The notes under the pieces: generated by a model
The model's input: only the letters and a program-made list of their open reading frames with translations
What the model was told of the DNA's origin: nothing
The model's database searches: none
Part shown: piece after piece, positions 33,216-41,083 of the stretch
Layout: every line of letters begins with the position of its first letter
How positions within the stretch are numbered: the first letter of the stretch is position 1
Assembly: GCA_046350055.1 (NCBI GenBank)
Contig: JAXMBC010000001.1
Location: 1,302,001 to 1,366,000 of the forward strand
Length of the DNA: 64,000 nucleotides
From: JAEUIE01 sp046350055
Lineage (GTDB): Bacteria; Planctomycetota; Planctomycetia; Gemmatales; HRBIN36
Reading direction: 5' to 3'
Position numbers and translations under genes: made by a program

Positions 33216-34165
33216 TTCACCACCTCCACCGCCCGTATCTTGCGATGCAGGTAGATCACACAGACGAGCATAACGGTGCCCAGTACGATCATGGTGGGCA
33301 GGAGGTCCGGCTGGCGGCGAATGAAGCCGCGCTGTCCGGTCGGCGGAATCGGCGAGATGTTCAAGCACCACGAGCCGAAGACGTAGAGATCGTTCCACAG
33401 ATCGATGAGCCGCCAGTTGGCCGAGTAGCCCAGGCGATCAACGAAGAGGTTGCCCATCACCGGGCAGATGGCAAGCAAGGCAATCCAGATCATCACCAGC
33501 GGAGCAGTGCGACGAACCGCGCTGGCCAGGGCGACTACCAGCACACCAAGCACCAGGGCAATGGCGATGCCATAGAGGGTAATGCCTCGCAGCAAGCCCA
33601 GGTTCTGGGTGAAGTAGCCTTCCTCTTTGAGGGCGCTGCATTCCAGGTAGAGGGCAAAGGCAGGAACCCAGGTCATCAGCATCGAGAAGATGGCGACCGT
33701 CAGAATCTTCCCCGCCAGGTAATGCCAATGCCCCAGTGGCTTGCTGAGGTAAAATGCCAGGCTGCCAAAGCGGTAGTCGTTGCCGATGATGAGGCTGCCC
33801 GCGAGAGCAAGCACGACCATGACGTAATAGCCCTGCAGCACATAGAAGTTGCGGAAGGTTTCAACGTCGCCGGTGAGCTTGAGGTCTTTCTGGATGGCAT
33901 TCTTGATGTCGAGGAAGAAACGGGATGTCGCTTGTGCCGGTACGCCTGGCCGCGTGGGAGCCAGAGCTTCGGTATCAATCTGACTGAACAGATAGATGCC
34001 GAAGAAGTAGGCAAAGAAGGTCATGAGGGCGAGAAGATACAGCACCCAGTAGAGCTTCTGGCGAAAGACCAGCATCAGCGACACCCGGCTGATCGGCCAG
34101 ATGGAGCGCAGCGAGGAACCGAGCGTCCCCTGCCAGCGGCGATAGCCAAGGAGGCTAAGAGCCAA
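33212..34165 (-). CDS. ABC-2 type permease
   Basis: This 317-residue protein has six membrane segments: one near residues 38-60, a large outside loop with SRFFLDIKNAIQKDL, and five in the rest. GSLIIGNDYRFGSLAFYLSKPLGHWHYLAGK is the region typical of ABC-2 permeases, split here by its length. The TTG at 34165 is chosen, as GAGGAGG lies 6 bases ahead; the ATG at 34186 has no site. The start overlaps the upstream ATPase gene by 11 bases and the end overlaps the next ATPase by 4. Confidence 0.8.
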   Translation of the reverse strand: MALSLLGYRRWQGTLGSSLRSIWPISRVSLMLVFRQKLYWVLYLLALMTFFAYFFGIYLFSQIDTEALAPTRPGVPAQATSRFFLDIKNAIQKDLKLTGDVETFRNFYVLQGYYVMVVLALAGSLIIGNDYRFGSLAFYLSKPLGHWHYLAGKILTVAIFSMLMTWVPAFALYLECSALKEEGYFTQNLGLLRGITLYGIAIALVLGVLVVALASAVRRTAPLVMIWIALLAICPVMGNLFVDRLGYSANWRLIDLWNDLYVFGSWCLNISPIPPTGQRGFIRRQPDLLPTMIVLGTVMLVCVIYLHRKIRAVEVVK

Positions 34166-35126
34166 GGGCCACCTCCTCGGATACATGCAGCTTTAACGGG
34201 AAGGGTGGTGCGTTTGCTCCCTGCAGCAATCGATGGAAGACTTTCTCGAGATCGTCGTCATCGGGTTGAAGTTCGGTCAGGAGCGCACCCGTCCGGGCAG
34301 CCAGACGGAAGAGATGATCGGTTTGCATTCCTTCAGGCAAGGCAACGATCCAGATACCGGGCTGCTGTTCGGTGATGTCAATCTTCGCTTCCAGTAATGC
34401 AGTACGAAGCCCGTCTCGAGGACCTTCCACCCGCAGGCGATAGTTGTTGTGGCGCTGGCTGCAGAGGGTATCGGTACGTTCCTGGCAGAGCACCCTCCCC
34501 TGATGCAGGATGACGGTGGTTTCGCACGTACGTTCCACATCGCCCAGCACATGGGTGCAGAGCAGGAACGACTTGCCATGGTTCGTGGCCAGGGTGCCCA
34601 GCAGTTGCAGCATGGCCTCCCTGCCCGCCGGATCGAGACCACTGGTGGGTTCGTCCAGCAGTAAGAGTGGTGGATCGTGCACGAGCGCCTGGGCCAGCTT
34701 GATCCGCTGCTTCATGCCGGTGGAGTATTCTTCGAGCTTGCGATAACGGGCATCGTCCAGGCCGAGGTACGTCAGTAGTTCATGCGCCCGTCGGCTGGCA
34801 TCCCGCTTGGGCATGCCACAGAGTTCCCCGGCCAGGGCGACATACTCGGCCCCTTTGAGCCCTGGCACCAGGGCATCCGCTTCGGACATGTAACCAATGA
34901 GACGACGACGCGGAAAAGCCGGGCCACGCAGGTTTTTGTCCAGCAGGGTGCCTGTGCCACTAGTGGGTGTGACGAGGCCCATCAGGATCTTAAGCAGCGT
35001 GCTCTTGCCTGCCCCGTTGGGCCCCAGCAGGCCAATGGCCCCTGGTTCCAGTTCCAGTGACACATCGTTCAGGATCGTCGCCGCACCATAGCGATGCGTG
35101 ATGTGCTGGAGGGAAAGCAGGGGCAT
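34155..35126 (-). CDS. ABC transporter ATP-binding protein (first gene of exporter operon)
   Basis: This 323-residue ATPase has GPNGAGKST, YSTGMKQRIKLAQAL and LLLLDEPTSGLDP, then a C-terminal extension of about 100 residues including LTELQPDDDDLEKVFHRLL, a hallmark of ABC-2 exporters (DrrA-like). It leads the operon ATPase-permease-ATPase. The start ATG at 35126 lacks a strong ribosome site. It is divergent from the Gfo/Idh/MocA gene, with 159 bases between the two starts. Confidence 0.88.
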   Translation of the reverse strand: MPLLSLQHITHRYGAATILNDVSLELEPGAIGLLGPNGAGKSTLLKILMGLVTPTSGTGTLLDKNLRGPAFPRRRLIGYMSEADALVPGLKGAEYVALAGELCGMPKRDASRRAHELLTYLGLDDARYRKLEEYSTGMKQRIKLAQALVHDPPLLLLDEPTSGLDPAGREAMLQLLGTLATNHGKSFLLCTHVLGDVERTCETTVILHQGRVLCQERTDTLCSQRHNNYRLRVEGPRDGLRTALLEAKIDITEQQPGIWIVALPEGMQTDHLFRLAARTGALLTELQPDDDDLEKVFHRLLQGANAPPFPLKLHVSEEVALGS

Positions 35127-35285
35127 AGGGGTTCAGTTAAAGTCCGTCGTCCTCAGTCAAGATATGGATGGCTGATCGAAATGCCTGCGACAAGCTGACC
35201 CATGACATTCCTGTTGAATCGAGCTACCGACCTGAAGGCAGGCAGGCTAAGATAATAGCTGCTTCATTCATCCGCAGGTTTGACC

Positions 35286-36917
35286 ATGGCTATCGATCTT
35301 ACTCCCGCTGAACGGGAGACTGGCAAGAAGAACTTCCACGGTGTCGTCGGTACGCTTTACGAAGGCAACACCCAGCAAAACCGTCGACAGTTCATGAAGG
35401 GGCTGGTGGCTGCAGGCGGTGCGGTACCTGTCGGGGCAGCAGCCTACTACGGCTACAAGAAGCTTGATGGCGGCGCGGTGAAAGCGGGCCTGATCGGCGG
35501 CGGCGATGAAGGGGGCGTCCTCGTCGGCGAGCACAACCCCGACTTCCTTGAGTTCATTGGTGTAGCTGACATTCGCCCCTACAACCGTCGCCGCATCTTC
35601 GATGGTGAAACTCGCGGGCCCCGCAAAGGCTTCAATCGCATCTACGGCGCCAAGGCCGGCAACATCAAGGTCTACAACAATTACAAAGAGCTGCTCGATA
35701 ATCCCGAAATCAAGATCGTCGTGATTGCCCTGCCCCTGCACCTGCATGCACCGGTAGCCATTGAAGCTCTGAACAAGGGCAAGCACGTGCTCTGCGAAAA
35801 GCTGATGGCGTGGAACATCACCCAGTGCAAGGAGATGATTGCGGCAGCAGCGAAGAATGATCGCTGCCTGTCGATTGGCCACCAGCGGCATTACAGTATG
35901 CTCTATGCTCACGCAGTTGAAGTGCTGAATGCCGGAGAGATTGGTGATATCCGCCACATCCGCGCCTTCTGGCATCGCAACAACGCCCAGCCGAAGCTGG
36001 ACAAAGCTGGGGTGCAATTGATGGAAGAGCTGGTCGATCATCGAACAGGCCAGCCGACGGGCAAGATGATTCCAGCCTGGCGGGATGGCTGGCGGCCTGA
36101 GATTCCCGCTGAGGATCGCGCTGAACTGGAGAAACAGATTCGCAAGCTCGGCTATCAGAGCATGGAGGAGTTGTGTCGCTGGCGACTCTACGACCGCACC
36201 GGTGGCGGCCTGATGGCAGAGCTCGGCAGCCATCAACTGGATGCCTGCAGCATCTTCCTGGGCAAGGTCAAGCCCCTGGCCGTCTCAGCTGTGGGTGGCA
36301 AATACTTCTACCGTGATGATCGTGATGCTGAGGATCACGTCTACTGTACGTTCGAGTTCCCGGGTAAGGGCTACTGGAAGGACTACGCCCGGGGCGAGGT
36401 AGCTGACAAGGATGACAAGGTCATCGTCACCTACAGCTCCATCAATACCAACAGCTACGAGCCCTGGGGTGAATGTGTCATGGGTACCAAGGGCACCATG
36501 ATCGTGGAGAAGGAAGAAACGGTGATGCTCTACGGCAGTGGGGGCAAGGGTGCCGCCATGACCACCAGCACTACCGGCCCGGGTGCTCCCGCGACGGCAG
36601 CAGCTTCCACCTGGGAAGCAGCCACAGCCAAGGGCAAGTCCGCACTCGGCGGCGATGGCCCGGTCTCCCGAGGCTACCGTGAAGAGATGGAACACTTTGC
36701 CTACTGCGTGAAGCTGTGGGAAGACAAGAACGTGAAGCCGGAAGAGCGTCCCCACCCCCGCTGCGAAGGTGTGGTGGCGATGGCTGACGCCATTGTGGCT
36801 CTCACTGCCAACAAGGCGATGCGCAGCCAGCAGCGGATTGTGTTTGACAAAGCCTGGTTCGACCCGCAGAGCAAGGCCGTGCCCGATGGGGAAATGAAGG
36901 TGCAGGAGATTTCCTAG
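35286..36917 (+). CDS. Gfo/Idh/MocA oxidoreductase with Tat-like signal
   Basis: This 543-residue protein carries QNRRQFMKGLVAAGGAVPVG (twin Arg near residue 34), a Tat-type signal preceded by about 33 extra residues. The dinucleotide-binding fold (GLIGGGDEGG) comes next, then HLHAPVAIEALNKGKHVLCEKLMAW with the conserved Lys of the EK motif. Such proteins are numerous in planctomycetes and act on sugars or inositols, presumably with a bound NAD(P) exported in the folded protein. An insert of Thr/Ala/Gly residues (about 415-440) looks disordered. ATG at 35286 is taken over TTG 35280. Confidence 0.85.
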   Translation: MAIDLTPAERETGKKNFHGVVGTLYEGNTQQNRRQFMKGLVAAGGAVPVGAAAYYGYKKLDGGAVKAGLIGGGDEGGVLVGEHNPDFLEFIGVADIRPYNRRRIFDGETRGPRKGFNRIYGAKAGNIKVYNNYKELLDNPEIKIVVIALPLHLHAPVAIEALNKGKHVLCEKLMAWNITQCKEMIAAAAKNDRCLSIGHQRHYSMLYAHAVEVLNAGEIGDIRHIRAFWHRNNAQPKLDKAGVQLMEELVDHRTGQPTGKMIPAWRDGWRPEIPAEDRAELEKQIRKLGYQSMEELCRWRLYDRTGGGLMAELGSHQLDACSIFLGKVKPLAVSAVGGKYFYRDDRDAEDHVYCTFEFPGKGYWKDYARGEVADKDDKVIVTYSSINTNSYEPWGECVMGTKGTMIVEKEETVMLYGSGGKGAAMTTSTTGPGAPATAAASTWEAATAKGKSALGGDGPVSRGYREEMEHFAYCVKLWEDKNVKPEERPHPRCEGVVAMADAIVALTANKAMRSQQRIVFDKAWFDPQSKAVPDGEMKVQEIS

Positions 36918-36976
36918 GTATTCAATCCCTGCACCATTACACCGAATAAGATGGAACAGTCAGTACGGTGCATCCC

Positions 36977-37825
36977 ATGCCGGTGACCCTCCAAAGTGGC
37001 TGTTTTCTGGGCAAGGTGCTCTCGCGCCGGGCGACGGCGGGGATACACCTGACCCTGACGCGCCATCAGCAGAGTGACTGGCTGCCGGTCCATTCCCATC
37101 GCAACGCCTATTTCTGTTCGGTGCTGAGCGGGCAATTCCGTGAACGCTTCGGGCAGGAACAGCGGCTCTGTCAGCCGCGGATGCTGCTTTTCCATCCACC
37201 AGAAGAAGTGCACTCCGAACGCATCGAAAGCACTACCTCATGTTCCTTCAATGTGGAAATTGAGTCGGCCTGGTGGAGCCGGGCACTTGCAGGGGTGGCG
37301 TTGCCTCAGGAGCCGGGAGAATTGTCGCAGCCCGGGATCAAGCTGCTCATGCGACGGCTTCACGTGGAGTTTCAACAGCAGGATTCAGCCTCCCCGCTGG
37401 CGGTGGAAGGGCTGACATTGCAGATGCTGGCGGAGCTGGTACGTGGCGCCCGGGTGACGCGACGCAGGCCAGCCTGGCTGGGGCGAGTACTGGCTGTCCT
37501 GCACGAGGCATTTCAGGAAAAGCTCGACTGTCAGATGCTGGCAGATGAAGCGGGGGTTCACCCGGTTTATCTCGCCCAGGCGTTTCGCCAGCATGAAGGC
37601 TGCACCCCGGCAGAGTATCAGCGACGGTTACGCATCGACTGGGCAGCAGAACAATTGGGACGGGATCAGTATTCCCTGGCCGAGATTGCTCATCAGGCCG
37701 GCTTCGCGGATCAGAGTCATTTCCATCGTCTGTTCAAGGCCAGTACAGGTGTGACGCCCCTGCAATTTCGCCAGCAAGCTTTACGGCGTTCCAGAACCTT
37801 GCCTGCGTTCAAGACCGGGCAGTAG
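36977..37825 (+). CDS. AraC-family transcriptional regulator
   Basis: This 282-residue protein has an N-terminal cupin-like effector domain (HSHRNAYFCSVLSGQF, LLFHPPEEVHSE) and a C-terminal AraC double helix-turn-helix: CQMLADEAGVHPVYLAQAF, then SLAEIAHQAGFADQSHFHRLF and TGVTPLQFRQQ. It likely binds a small molecule and controls nearby genes; no operator was identified. It follows the oxidoreductase gene by 59 bases on the same strand, so that is one candidate target. ATG at 36977 is used; GTG at 36968 is equally possible, and neither has a good ribosome site. Confidence 0.82.
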   Translation: MPVTLQSGCFLGKVLSRRATAGIHLTLTRHQQSDWLPVHSHRNAYFCSVLSGQFRERFGQEQRLCQPRMLLFHPPEEVHSERIESTTSCSFNVEIESAWWSRALAGVALPQEPGELSQPGIKLLMRRLHVEFQQQDSASPLAVEGLTLQMLAELVRGARVTRRRPAWLGRVLAVLHEAFQEKLDCQMLADEAGVHPVYLAQAFRQHEGCTPAEYQRRLRIDWAAEQLGRDQYSLAEIAHQAGFADQSHFHRLFKASTGVTPLQFRQQALRRSRTLPAFKTGQ

Positions 37826-37891
37826 TTGTGCTCCAGAATGGTAATTGAAGCTGGCGTGTGCTGGGTTATTCAAGAACACTTGCATTTGCAT

Positions 37892-37932
37892 AGTGCTACC
37901 CCACCCAACCTCCCCTTGTAAAGGGGAGGAGC
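37892..37932. repeat. Dispersed hairpin repeat (CCTCCCCTT family)
   Basis: AGTGCTACCCCACCCAACCT leads into CCTCCCCTT (37909-37917), loop GTA, AAGGGGAGG (37921-37929) and GAGC. A near-identical copy is at 53977-54017 and an opposite-strand relative at 53874-53894. Confidence 0.75.
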
Positions 37933-37998
37933 AGCCTTCGCAACCATGCATGTGATCGCATGTGACACTTCAGTAATTCCCATCAGGAGCACATCCCC

Positions 37999-39129
37999 AT
38001 GTCTCTCGCTCTCTTCTTTCTGCTCCAGCCCTGGTGGGCTGGATCCATGCAGGCTCAGCCACCTGTCAAGAATGCTGTCGCAGCCGAGGCTCCCCTGCCC
38101 CTCACTCCAGAATTACGTACTGCAGCGGTGAAAGGCATCGCCACAGAGTTCGATCAGCGTTATGTCTTCCCCGATATTGCTTCGCAAGCACGTACAGCAC
38201 TGGAGAAGAAGCTGGAAGAAAAAGGCTATGACGCATGTGCCACGGGGCAGGAACTGGCCGAGGCCATGACAACAGACCTGCTGGCAGTGTGCAAGGACAA
38301 GCACGTCCGTGTACGGTGTTCCGCGGAGAAGATGAACGCCAATATGGGACGTCGCCCTCCCTCCTCGGAAGACATGAAACGGATGCGTGAACAGATGCGG
38401 GCGTACAACGGCGGGTTCGTCAAAGTAGAACGACTGCCCGGCAACATCGGTTATCTCCGACTCGATGGCTTTGTCGATCCCTCCGCTGGCAAGGAACCTC
38501 TCCAGGCTGCCATGACCTTTCTCAAGAACACCGAAGCGCTGATCATCGATCTGCGCTACAACGGCGGCGGCACGCCGCTGATGATTCAGGATCTGTGCAG
38601 CTATTTCTTCAACGAGGAGAAAGTGCATCTGAACAGTATGTACTTCCGCGAAGGCAATCGCCGGGAGGAGTTCTGGACTCATGAAAAGGTCGATGGCCCA
38701 CGCTATCTGAACAAGCCGGTCTATCTGCTGACGAGTGCGTTCACCTTCTCTGGTGCGGAGGAATGTGCCTACAACTTCCAGACCCAGAAGCGGGGTATCA
38801 TTGTTGGAGAAACCACCGGTGGTGGAGCTCACCCTGGTGGCATGTTCTCCGTGGCTGACCACTTTGCCATCTTTATCCCCACGGGCCGGGCAATCAATCC
38901 TGTCACCGGGACGAACTGGGAAGGCACTGGTGTGAAGCCTGATGTAGCTGTCTCTGCGGACCAGGCTCTCGAGAAAGCTCAGGCGTTGGCGGTAGAGCAA
39001 CTCATGTCGTCCAAAGATGGGACACTGAAGAAACGTACTGAGGAGGACCTGGCAGCAAGTAAGCGCCAGGCTGCACGAGTGAACGAGCGGCGACAGGCAA
39101 CGCTCAAGGAGCGGGCGGGGAAGAAGTAG
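37999..39129 (+). CDS. S41 family peptidase (IRBP/tail-specific protease type)
   Basis: This 376-residue protein has a signal peptide (about residues 1-19, WAGSMQAQ), an N-terminal helical domain like that in IRBP-type S41 proteins (VKGIATEFDQRYVFPD), and a catalytic crotonase-like domain. That domain has GNIGYLRLDGF, LIIDLRYNGGG, LLTSAFTFSGAEE (probable nucleophile Ser), and GETTGGGAHPG. No PDZ domain is present, unlike CtpA. It probably works in the periplasm. AGGAGC lies ahead of the ATG. Its terminator is shared with the sigma gene on the other strand. Confidence 0.85.
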   Translation: MSLALFFLLQPWWAGSMQAQPPVKNAVAAEAPLPLTPELRTAAVKGIATEFDQRYVFPDIASQARTALEKKLEEKGYDACATGQELAEAMTTDLLAVCKDKHVRVRCSAEKMNANMGRRPPSSEDMKRMREQMRAYNGGFVKVERLPGNIGYLRLDGFVDPSAGKEPLQAAMTFLKNTEALIIDLRYNGGGTPLMIQDLCSYFFNEEKVHLNSMYFREGNRREEFWTHEKVDGPRYLNKPVYLLTSAFTFSGAEECAYNFQTQKRGIIVGETTGGGAHPGGMFSVADHFAIFIPTGRAINPVTGTNWEGTGVKPDVAVSADQALEKAQALAVEQLMSSKDGTLKKRTEEDLAASKRQAARVNERRQATLKERAGKK

Positions 39130-39146
39130 CAATCCCTTGCAAAAAG

Positions 39147-39184
39147 AAGATGGCACAGATGTCCTGGAACATCTGTGCCATCTT
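39147..39184. terminator. Bidirectional terminator between S41 peptidase and sigma gene
   Basis: AAGATGGCACAGATGT (39147-39162) pairs perfectly over 16 bp with 39169-39184, loop CCTGGA. The minus-strand side continues TCTTTTTGC, a good T-run, so it serves the sigma gene best; on the plus strand it lies 18 bases after the peptidase stop. Confidence 0.85.
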
Positions 39185-39203
39185 TGGATTCCTTGTGCAG
39201 CGA

Positions 39204-40088
39204 TTACTCTGCGTTCAAGCTCTCAGCCAGGCGGGCGAGGGCTTCGCTTTCAATCTGCCGGACGCGTTCACGGGTCAGGCCCAGGGCTTCGCCGATCTCC
39301 TTGAGCGTCTTCGGCTCCTCGGCATCCAGGCCGAAGCGCATCTTGAGGATGGTCGCCTCGCGCTTGTCCATCTTCTCGAGCAGTTGCAGCACTTGCACCA
39401 GGTCATCGCTCATGACCATCTCGGCATCGGGCGTGCGGGTACGTTCATCAGTCAGCATCTCGCCCAGCGTCCAGCCCTGGTCAGGCTGATCGGTCTGCGG
39501 CGTGGCGTTGTAGATCTTGATGGCCTTTTTGATGATGTTGAGCTTCTTCTTGGGAAGCTCGAGGGCCTTGGCTACTTCGTCCTGTGTGGGTGGGCGACCC
39601 AGGGCATCGTTGAGCTGGGCGGTGGCCCGACGCCACTTGGAGAGCAGCTCGACCATGTAAGCAGGAATACGGATGGTCTTGGCCGAATTGACCAGTGCCC
39701 GCTTGATGGACTGCTTGATCCAGTAGCTGGCGTAAGTGCTGAAGCGGGTGTTCATGCCCGGGTCGAAGCCTTCCACAGCACGCAGCAGGCCGAGGTTTCC
39801 TTCCTCGATGAGGTCTTGCAAGGCGAGACCTTTGCCGGTGTAGCTGCGGGCAATGTTGACGACGAGGCGAAGGTTGGCCCGGACCATCCGCTCACGGGCT
39901 GCCCCGCTGCCAGCGATGATCTGGTAGGCGAGTTCCTTCTCTTCCCTGGCGGTGAGCAACGCCGTTTCGTTGATCTCACGAAGGTAGGTTTCGAGAGGAG
40001 ACTGGGCTGATTCGCTTCTGATGCGACGTGGTCGATTCATAGCGGAATCAGTCCTCAAGGTGCTACGGCGCGTTTTCAGCAGTGCCAT
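39204..40088 (-). CDS. RpoD/SigA-family sigma factor without region 1.1
   Basis: This 294-residue sigma factor has region 1.2 (SPLETYLREINETALLT), region 2 (LRLVVNIARSYTGKGL, NLGLLRAVEGFDPGMNTRFSTYASYWIKQSI, broken by length), region 3, and region 4 (LKEIGEALGLTRERVRQIESEAL). The acidic region 1.1 is absent, so it may be a principal sigma of planctomycete type or a group 2 (RpoS-like) factor. Two starts are possible, ATG 40088 or 40040. It is followed by a strong terminator. Confidence 0.88.
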   Translation of the reverse strand: MALLKTRRSTLRTDSAMNRPRRIRSESAQSPLETYLREINETALLTAREEKELAYQIIAGSGAARERMVRANLRLVVNIARSYTGKGLALQDLIEEGNLGLLRAVEGFDPGMNTRFSTYASYWIKQSIKRALVNSAKTIRIPAYMVELLSKWRRATAQLNDALGRPPTQDEVAKALELPKKKLNIIKKAIKIYNATPQTDQPDQGWTLGEMLTDERTRTPDAEMVMSDDLVQVLQLLEKMDKREATILKMRFGLDAEEPKTLKEIGEALGLTRERVRQIESEALARLAESLNAE

Positions 40089-40639
40089 GGTAGGCCATAC
40101 TCCCGGTTGTCGATCATGATGTCCGGAAGCGGGGGCCTACAGGCCTGGCGGCCTGGTGTCCTGTCCCCACCGCGCTTCCAAAACAGTTGCGTTGCTATGG
40201 TCTGGGCACTAACGCTATCGACCCGCTGGGCAACGGTTCTGGAACGTCCTTGCTGTCAAGTGAGAGACTGGGGAAGATGGACGGTGTCAGGAGCGGCGTA
40301 GCGGCTACAACCCTGTTGCCTGCTAAGGCAGGTTTCATGCACAGAGTGTGTCTAACCGTTACAACAGGCTGACTATGGCCAGCCTCTCCAGTCTTCACTG
40401 AATGCAGAGCAGCGGCAGATCATACATCCACCCCCACCCTGACGCGTATTCGTCATCATACTAACACTCGATACAGAGTGAAAGCAAGGAACAAGCGGTT
40501 TATGACGACTGGCTGTCAAGCCACGGAGACACGCGTTTCGTCTACTGGCACTGACTTGCCTGGGTGAAACTGGACAGAACCCTGAGATCAAGTACAACGA
40601 CGTACGAAGCAATCAGGCTGATTCTCGCCGGCTGGAACA
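40089..40639. other. Gene-free region upstream of the sigma gene
   Basis: No convincing gene. Nearby short hairpins include TTGCCTGC-TAA-GGCAGG near 40317-40332. Presumably it holds the promoter of the sigma gene (minus) and of the next small gene (plus), but no box stands out. Confidence 0.4.
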
Positions 40640-40930
40640 ATGCAATCGCGATATTTAATGCTTGTTCTCCTGATCAGCCTGCTGTTGAACCAGGTAGCGC
40701 TCGGCTGCACATGGCTTACCACCGAAGAACAATCCAGTACGAGTTCCAGCGAGACGACTGAGAAAGAAGCCCTGGTCCAGCCGTCGGTGTTTCGTTCGCT
40801 GCATGCCCGTTACATGCGGGTTAATTCACCAGGTGTCATGCCACGGCACAAGCAGACAACGCAGCGTCATCGCCAACTGACAGATGCTATCCTCTCCTGT
40901 GAAAGTCATCTGTTCGTGATGCGCTGTTAG
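40640..40930 (+). CDS. Small hypothetical exported protein
   Basis: This 96-residue product has a hydrophobic N-terminus (LMLVLLISLLLNQVALGC) that could be a signal peptide; the GC could be a lipidation site but the -3 residue is atypical. The rest is Ser/Thr/Arg-rich with two further Cys at the end. No good ribosome site precedes the ATG. It may be a real small gene or chance; no family is recognised. Confidence 0.4.
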   Translation: MQSRYLMLVLLISLLLNQVALGCTWLTTEEQSSTSSSETTEKEALVQPSVFRSLHARYMRVNSPGVMPRHKQTTQRHRQLTDAILSCESHLFVMRC

Positions 40931-41083
40931 AATGGCTCTTGGATCATTCCGTGCGAAGTCCCGATCCCGGCCGAATCATCTCAGTTGATGCCTTGATACT
41001 TTGTCTCAACGCAAAACGAATCCGCTAACAATCCCTGCTCGACAACGCATTACCAACAATTCGCTGAGACAAGGAAAGACTCC

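Noticed and set aside
39204..40088. Truncated principal sigma factor
   Set aside because: Regions 1.2 to 4 are complete; lack of region 1.1 is common in group 2 and planctomycete sigma factors, so it is not a broken gene.
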